From an uncultured Bacillota bacterium (lineage in GTDB: Bacteria > Bacillota > Clostridia > Caldicoprobacterales > UBA3941): a stretch of DNA of 8,575 nt. A model generated the notes under the pieces. The model was not told the DNA's origin. It saw only the letters and a list, made by a program, of their open reading frames with translations, and did no database searches. The stretch is from assembly GCA_937960725.1 (NCBI GenBank), contig CALGOY010000099.1:1-8575 (forward strand). The letters run 5' to 3'. The translations under genes and the position numbers were made by a program. Shown one piece after another: positions 5,057-8,575 of the stretch. Every line of letters begins with the position of its first letter. The first letter of the stretch is position 1.

Positions 5057-7059
5057 TTATCTTCACCTTCCTCTAAATATTCGGTTACAGCTTGAAGCAA
5101 GGCATCGCTAGCCTCTTCTAAGCTTATATCTTCCAATCGGGCTCCTGCAATGGACATGTGCCCTCCCCCGCCAAGCTTTTCTAAAATAATCTGGACATTG
5201 ATATCTCCTAGGGATCTACCGCTTATGATTACATCATCATCTACTTCCGCCAGTACAAAAGATGTGTTAATCCCATGGATTGTAAGCAACTCATCAGCTG
5301 CTTGGGCAGCAATTAAAGAAGGATTTTTTATCCCTCTAGGACACTTAGAAAACACGATCCCCGGAAGCACCATTTCAGCATTTTTAACTGCTTCGGCTCT
5401 GGCTATAAAGGTTTCCATATCGTCCTGGAAAAGCTGGCGAACGGAGGTAGGATCTGCCCCAGAGCGGCGCAAATAGGATGCCGCTTCAAAGGTCCGGACT
5501 CCCGTTTTGAAAGTAAAGCTTTTCGTATCCATGGTCATTCCAGCCAGCATAGCATTAGCTTCTATCGGTTTTAGCTTTATCTTATCATCGAAATACTGAA
5601 CTATTTCAGTTACCAGCTCGCTGGCTGATGAAGCATAAGGCTCTAGGTAAGTCAAAGTAGCATTTTCGATACTTTCCGCACTTCTGCGGTGGTGGTCGAT
5701 TACAACTATTTTTTCCGCCATAGAAATCAGTTTGGGAGCCTCAGTGAAGCTTGGACGGTGAGTGTCCACTACAACTAAAAGCGACTGGCTATCTATTCGA
5801 TCCTGGGCTTCCCTAGAAGTTATAAATACTCCCTCATACTCTTCGTCCTCCATAAGCTTCTGCATCAGGTAATGGACTGAGGGATTGGATTCGTCCAACA
5901 CTATAAAGACATCTTTGCCTATGTGCCTTGCACACCTATATATACCTAAAGCAGCTCCCATAGAATCTAAGTCGGGAAATCGATGGCTCATTATAAAAAT
6001 TTCCCAGGATTGCTCCATAAGATCCCGCAGGACGCTGGCGATCACCCTGGATTTAACTCTGGTTCTCTTTTCTACTGCCTTGGATTTTCCTCCATAGAAG
6101 AAAAGCTTGTGTCCCCGTTTGACAACGGCCTGATCTCCTCCTCTACCCAAGGCTAAGTCCAAGGCAGAACGGGCATATTCCGCACATTGGCTTGGGCTTT
6201 CCCCGTCCACTCCAACCCCTATGCTGAGGGTAATGGGAATCTGGTTGCCCGCACTGATCTCCTTCATATCGTCTAATATAGAAAATTTATTTTTCTCTAA
6301 TTTCTCCAGATATTGGGCTTCCATCGCCATGATAAATTCACCGCGATCATACTTCTGCCAACTGGCATTAAGGCTACTAGCCCACTTGGAAAGGCTTGCT
6401 TCCATCTCCCCTTGAACCAAGGGCCGCTTAGATTCCTCCGTATGAGCCATCACCTCGTCATAATTGTCTACCTGAACGTATGCGATAACCAGCTTTCGCT
6501 TATTGTATTTTTGTTCTAGATGAACTTGTTCAGTAACATCCTGCCAGTAAAATAGCAGGATTATTTTGTTATCGCCTATCTCTTCATCTATTTTTATATG
6601 GGTCCAGGTCACCTTATAGACCTTATCATCCAGCGTAACTTCTATAGAGTCTTTCTTCTTATCTTGTAATACATCTTTGACATTAAGATTAGGAATATAA
6701 TCAGCTATATTTTTTTCTATAATAGCTTCTTCCTTACCTATTATATCAGCAAAACCCTCATTATGCCATACAATCGTTCCATCCAATGCACACATCACCA
6801 ATGGGATGGGAATACTGAAGATTGCATTTTTAGTAGCCCAATCGATATTAGCCGACAGAGTTTCTATATATTTAACCCATTCCCTTCTATGCCTGTCTAT
6901 AGCTTTTGAGTTATAGTATAAAAGATAGAAAAACAGTAATAGAGCAGGGATTCCTATTCTCCAATCAAAATGCAGCACTATAAGGCTTAGTACAAATACA
7001 ATGCCAAGGTATATTTTAATCTCTGGAATATTCCATTTTTCGATTATAGGCTTTTTCAT
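5053..7059 (-). CDS. gdpP: Cyclic-di-AMP phosphodiesterase GdpP (YybT family)
   Basis: This 668-aa membrane enzyme should hydrolyse the second messenger c-di-AMP to pApA, affecting potassium and osmotic balance and cell-wall stress. Two membrane segments lie near residues 16-31 and 35-49. A PAS-like domain (about 75-185) follows; in studied homologues it can bind heme. Next is a degenerate GGDEF domain (about 187-315) with DRGEF (238-242) in place of GGDEF. The DHH domain carries H359-x3-D363-x-D365 (HRFPDLDS), D432 (VVVDTH), D455-H456-H457 and D511 (MTMDTKSF). The DHHA1 domain ends with GGGGH (630-634) for nucleotide binding. All metal ligands look intact. The start is the ATG at 7059-7057, 6 nt after GAGGTGG; an upstream in-frame TTG overlaps that site and is rejected. 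It lies 17 nt after the DUF2232 gene and overlaps rplI by 4 nt, so it is firmly in the operon. Confidence 0.96.
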   Translation of the reverse strand: MKKPIIEKWNIPEIKIYLGIVFVLSLIVLHFDWRIGIPALLLFFYLLYYNSKAIDRHRREWVKYIETLSANIDWATKNAIFSIPIPLVMCALDGTIVWHNEGFADIIGKEEAIIEKNIADYIPNLNVKDVLQDKKKDSIEVTLDDKVYKVTWTHIKIDEEIGDNKIILLFYWQDVTEQVHLEQKYNKRKLVIAYVQVDNYDEVMAHTEESKRPLVQGEMEASLSKWASSLNASWQKYDRGEFIMAMEAQYLEKLEKNKFSILDDMKEISAGNQIPITLSIGVGVDGESPSQCAEYARSALDLALGRGGDQAVVKRGHKLFFYGGKSKAVEKRTRVKSRVIASVLRDLMEQSWEIFIMSHRFPDLDSMGAALGIYRCARHIGKDVFIVLDESNPSVHYLMQKLMEDEEYEGVFITSREAQDRIDSQSLLVVVDTHRPSFTEAPKLISMAEKIVVIDHHRRSAESIENATLTYLEPYASSASELVTEIVQYFDDKIKLKPIEANAMLAGMTMDTKSFTFKTGVRTFEAASYLRRSGADPTSVRQLFQDDMETFIARAEAVKNAEMVLPGIVFSKCPRGIKNPSLIAAQAADELLTIHGINTSFVLAEVDDDVIISGRSLGDINVQIILEKLGGGGHMSIAGARLEDISLEEASDALLQAVTEYLEEGEDK

Positions 7060-7065
7060 ATATGT

Positions 7066-7072
7066 CCACCTC
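7066..7072 (-). promoter_or_regulatory. Ribosome binding site of gdpP
   Basis: The minus strand reads GAGGTGG, 6 nt before the ATG at 7059. This sets the start at MKKPIIEKW. An in-frame TTG five codons upstream overlaps the site itself, so it is an unlikely start. Confidence 0.65.
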
Positions 7073-7076
7073 AAAA

Positions 7077-8054
7077 TTAAGACCGAAAACGATTTAAATA
7101 GGCCTTTCTAAAATTAAAAATCTGTTCAAGCACTCCAACAAAGGATAGGGCTGCTGACATAAAGGTAAAAACAACGACTAAAATGAGAATCTGTACTATT
7201 TGAGGCAGATTTCCCGCCTTTAAAAAAAATGCAGCAGTAGCTAAACCCTGTATAGAAAATATAAAGGAAAACAATGCCGTAATTGTATATAAAACTACAT
7301 CGAAATTGTTGATACCCATAAACATCCCTATGACTGCGATCATCATAATCAACAAGAAACCCCGCCCTGTTCCTCTAGGAAGCGCCCAGTTGCTAAACGG
7401 CGGCACAAAGGGCACAGCAACATGGAGTCGTTTGAGCACAAATCGGCTCAATAAAAAGAGCGCCAGTCCCACAATAATTGAAAAAATAAGCAAAATAGAA
7501 GGAACAATGGGCATTAGGATTTTTAGCTGATTTACCGCCAGCTGGGCAAACTCTTCTGAGGAATAAACCCTATCTAAAATGCCTAATTTTTCGTATAACT
7601 GCGCTAATGCCAAGGTATTCTCCGGGCTAGCGGTAAAAAATTGATATGCATTTTCCGAAATAAAATCAAAAAAGCTCTTTCCAATTATCCATTCGAAAAT
7701 CTTAAAGTTGATTAAAATAGATGCCAAAACGCTGGCAGATGATATAACTATACATTCATTTGCCTTTAGCCTTTTATTAAAAGCCCCTATAAGGCCTAAT
7801 AGCAGAATTATGTTATAGCTAAATACAGAAAGCCCTAAAAATGGACTTATTACAATGCCCAGCATCGCCGATGAGGTTATAAGCCCCAAAACCCCTGACC
7901 ATGTGCCTCTTCGAACACCCAATACTATCAGGGGAACAGGAAATAATAGCACCAGAGTATTTAGCACAGGTACAAAAAATAGAACCGCCGCAATGAGGGT
8001 GGTGATCACTCCGGTTATAATGCTTTCTAAAATTGTTTTTAAAGTAACGTTCAT
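7077..8054 (-). CDS. DUF2232 (YybS-like) polytopic membrane protein
   Basis: This 325-aa protein is very hydrophobic, with eight or nine likely membrane segments (about 9-30, 32-47, 52-72, 77-94, 101-117, 180-204, 231-248, 252-278 and 285-309). A more polar region of about 60 residues (118-178) lies between the fifth and sixth. The family mark FSNWALP (220-226) sits before the last three segments. The biochemical role is unknown; remote resemblance to small-molecule transport or energy-coupling membrane components has been suggested for the family, but nothing here proves it. The position immediately upstream of gdpP (17 nt) matches the yybS-yybT order of Bacillus and suggests a shared membrane or c-di-AMP context. 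The start is the ATG at 8054, because GGAG at 8066-8063 is 8 nt away; the GTG at 8063 overlaps that site. Confidence 0.85.
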   Translation of the reverse strand: MNVTLKTILESIITGVITTLIAAVLFFVPVLNTLVLLFPVPLIVLGVRRGTWSGVLGLITSSAMLGIVISPFLGLSVFSYNIILLLGLIGAFNKRLKANECIVISSASVLASILINFKIFEWIIGKSFFDFISENAYQFFTASPENTLALAQLYEKLGILDRVYSSEEFAQLAVNQLKILMPIVPSILLIFSIIVGLALFLLSRFVLKRLHVAVPFVPPFSNWALPRGTGRGFLLIMMIAVIGMFMGINNFDVVLYTITALFSFIFSIQGLATAAFFLKAGNLPQIVQILILVVVFTFMSAALSFVGVLEQIFNFRKAYLNRFRS

Positions 8055-8062
8055 CGCAAACA

Positions 8063-8066
8063 CTCC
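8063..8066 (-). promoter_or_regulatory. Ribosome binding site of the DUF2232 gene
   Basis: The minus strand reads GGAG, 8 nt before the ATG at 8054-8052. It favours that ATG over an in-frame GTG three codons upstream that overlaps the site. Confidence 0.5.
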
Positions 8067-8074
8067 ACAACCAA

Positions 8075-8401
8075 CTATTCTCGGGATCTTTCTAAATGTT
8101 CCTTTAGACGGGATAGATCCCCGTAATTCTTTTCTATATCGTGCTCTTCCAATATCCCTAAACGGATTTTTTCTTCTACCTTTTCATCTATTAGAGAAAA
8201 ATGGATCCCCAGCCGTTTTCCTAAAAGGTAGCTAACCATGACTATATTAGCAAGACAATCGGCCAAAGCTTCCTCAGATGCTTTTATCCCTTTAACAAGC
8301 AATCTAAAAAGCTCAGCCACCGAAGTAAGCAGCTCGCTTTTTAGCCATTCGACCAACCTAACGTTTTTAGTTATATCTAAATCCCTATCCTTTCCCCTCA
8401 C
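8075..8401 (-). CDS. MazG-like family protein
   Basis: This 108-aa, probably all-helical protein resembles the small MazG-like family found in the gdpP/dnaB operons of Clostridia. Recognisable pieces are DITKNVRLVEWLKSELL near the start, the helix EEALADCLANIVMVSYLLGKRLGI and the end NYGDLSRLKEHLE. True MazG proteins are nucleoside-triphosphate pyrophosphohydrolases with a metal-binding EExxE...ExxD pattern. The corresponding helix here has EEALAD with altered spacing, so NTP hydrolysis cannot be assumed. The start is a GTG at 8401-8399; no upstream in-frame ATG exists before a stop. The ribosome binding site AGAGGGG (8419-8413) is 11 nt away, longer than usual, so initiation may be weak. It is the first recognised gene of the minus-strand operon, 20 nt before the DUF2232 gene. 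Confidence 0.75.
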   Translation of the reverse strand: MRGKDRDLDITKNVRLVEWLKSELLTSVAELFRLLVKGIKASEEALADCLANIVMVSYLLGKRLGIHFSLIDEKVEEKIRLGILEEHDIEKNYGDLSRLKEHLERSRE

Positions 8402-8518
8402 GAATATCTTAACCCCTCTTTCAGAGTATGTTTGTATATAACAGTTCTTTAACCGTCCTTTGTTCCCTCCACGGCAGAACTACAGAACTTGGGGTAGGAA
8501 CCTAGCAGTTTATAATAC
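8402..8518. other. Non-coding leader of the MazG-like/gdpP/dnaB operon
   Basis: This 117-bp stretch has no coding sequence. It contains the weakly placed ribosome binding site of the MazG-like gene and several short complementary segments that could fold in the minus-strand RNA: AGTTCT/AGAACT with CCGT/ACGG inside, GTTCC/GGAAC, and ACCCC against the GGGGT of the ribosome binding site. CAGAACT is also directly repeated at 8475-8481 and 8483-8489. There is no T-run, so it does not look like an intrinsic terminator. I cannot identify a convincing minus-strand promoter here. Confidence 0.4.
8489..8516 (+). promoter_or_regulatory. Weak candidate rightward promoter
   Basis: A perfect TATAAT (8511-8516) lies 16 bp after TTGGGG (8489-8494, only 3 of 6 to the -35 consensus). 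It would direct transcription out of the right edge. No gene start with a ribosome binding site follows within the window, so support is limited to the -10 hexamer. Confidence 0.2.
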
Positions 8519-8575
8519 TTAGATGGACTTCATATACAAGAAGATTATTTCTACGTCGAAGTCATTGATCCTGAT
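8519..8575 (-). CDS. Possible 3' end of an unidentified upstream gene (partial)
   Basis: On the minus strand an open frame runs in from the right edge and ends at TAA (8521-8519), giving 18 residues ending in EIIFLYMKSI. It would be the C-terminus of a gene upstream of the MazG-like gene in the same direction. The fragment is too short to recognise. A plus-strand frame across the same bases (QEDYFYVEVIDPD) also looks protein-like but has no start codon after its upstream stop at 8513-8515. Confidence 0.25.
   Translation of the reverse strand: MRINDFDVEIIFLYMKSI

Noticed and set aside
4632..5111. Plus-strand open frame of 159 codons opposite rplI and the gdpP end
   Set aside because: It is serine/phenylalanine-rich, the mirror of the Lys/Glu-rich L9 helix, lacks a ribosome binding site and overlaps two certain genes.
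6100..6480. GdpP GGDEF domain lacks the canonical GGDEF motif (DRGEF instead)
   Set aside because: A degenerate GGDEF domain without cyclase signature is normal for the GdpP/YybT family, so this is not a sign of decay.
1..8575. Mobile elements, CRISPR arrays, tRNA or rRNA genes, defence islands
   Set aside because: No transposase or integrase motifs, spaced repeat arrays, cloverleaf-like segments or rRNA signatures were found; the genes are core housekeeping genes.

Overview
The window reads as chromosomal core DNA of a low-to-moderate GC, anaerobic Firmicute of the class Clostridia. The evidence is the gene set: a GdpP-type c-di-AMP phosphodiesterase, DUF2232/YybS, a MazG-like protein, L9 and DnaB in one operon, plus a DnaI/DnaC-type helicase loader with a DnaD-domain protein and a DUF1858 CxxC protein. 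AAGGAGG-like ribosome binding sites and sigma-A-like promoters agree with this. A comparable cluster of helicase, loader and DnaD-like protein is known in Clostridioides difficile, so a Peptostreptococcales, Tissierellales or Alkaliphilus-like relative is plausible. The species cannot be named from the sequence.

Layout. Bases 1-228 are non-coding and AT-rich, with one perfect DnaA box (198-206), one overlapping single-mismatch box (206-214) and one inverted single-mismatch box (117-125). A bidirectional hairpin terminator (228-265) follows. Bases 276-479 (minus) encode a 67-aa DUF1858 redox-disulfide protein. Bases 480-699 are a divergent promoter region with one good promoter leftward, two tandem candidates rightward, and an imperfect inverted repeat between them. 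Bases 700-2196 and 2229-3236 (plus) form a two-gene unit for a DnaD-like primosome protein and a helicase loader. A shared terminator at 3237-3265 separates this unit from a convergent minus-strand operon. Read in its own direction (from 8401 down to 3243), that operon is MazG-like protein, DUF2232 membrane protein, GdpP, ribosomal protein L9 and replicative helicase DnaB. Bases 8402-8518 are a non-coding leader with several possible RNA pairings, and the last 57 bases may hold the 3' end of another minus-strand gene.

How it works together. DnaB is the replicative helicase ring, the DnaI/DnaC-like ATPase loads it, and the DnaD-like protein probably connects initiator-bound DNA to the loader. 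All three lie within about 3.9 kb. The operon also carries L9 (large ribosomal subunit), GdpP (c-di-AMP breakdown at the membrane), a polytopic membrane protein of unknown function and a small MazG-fold-like protein. Replication, translation and c-di-AMP homeostasis are therefore transcriptionally linked, an arrangement that is conserved in Firmicutes.

I see no mobile element, CRISPR array, rRNA or tRNA. The most unusual items are four tandem DnaD C-terminal modules in the DnaD-like protein, the DnaA-box region at the left edge, and a terminator whose stem contains the last codons and the stop codon of dnaB. I do not see a convincing wholly new system here.
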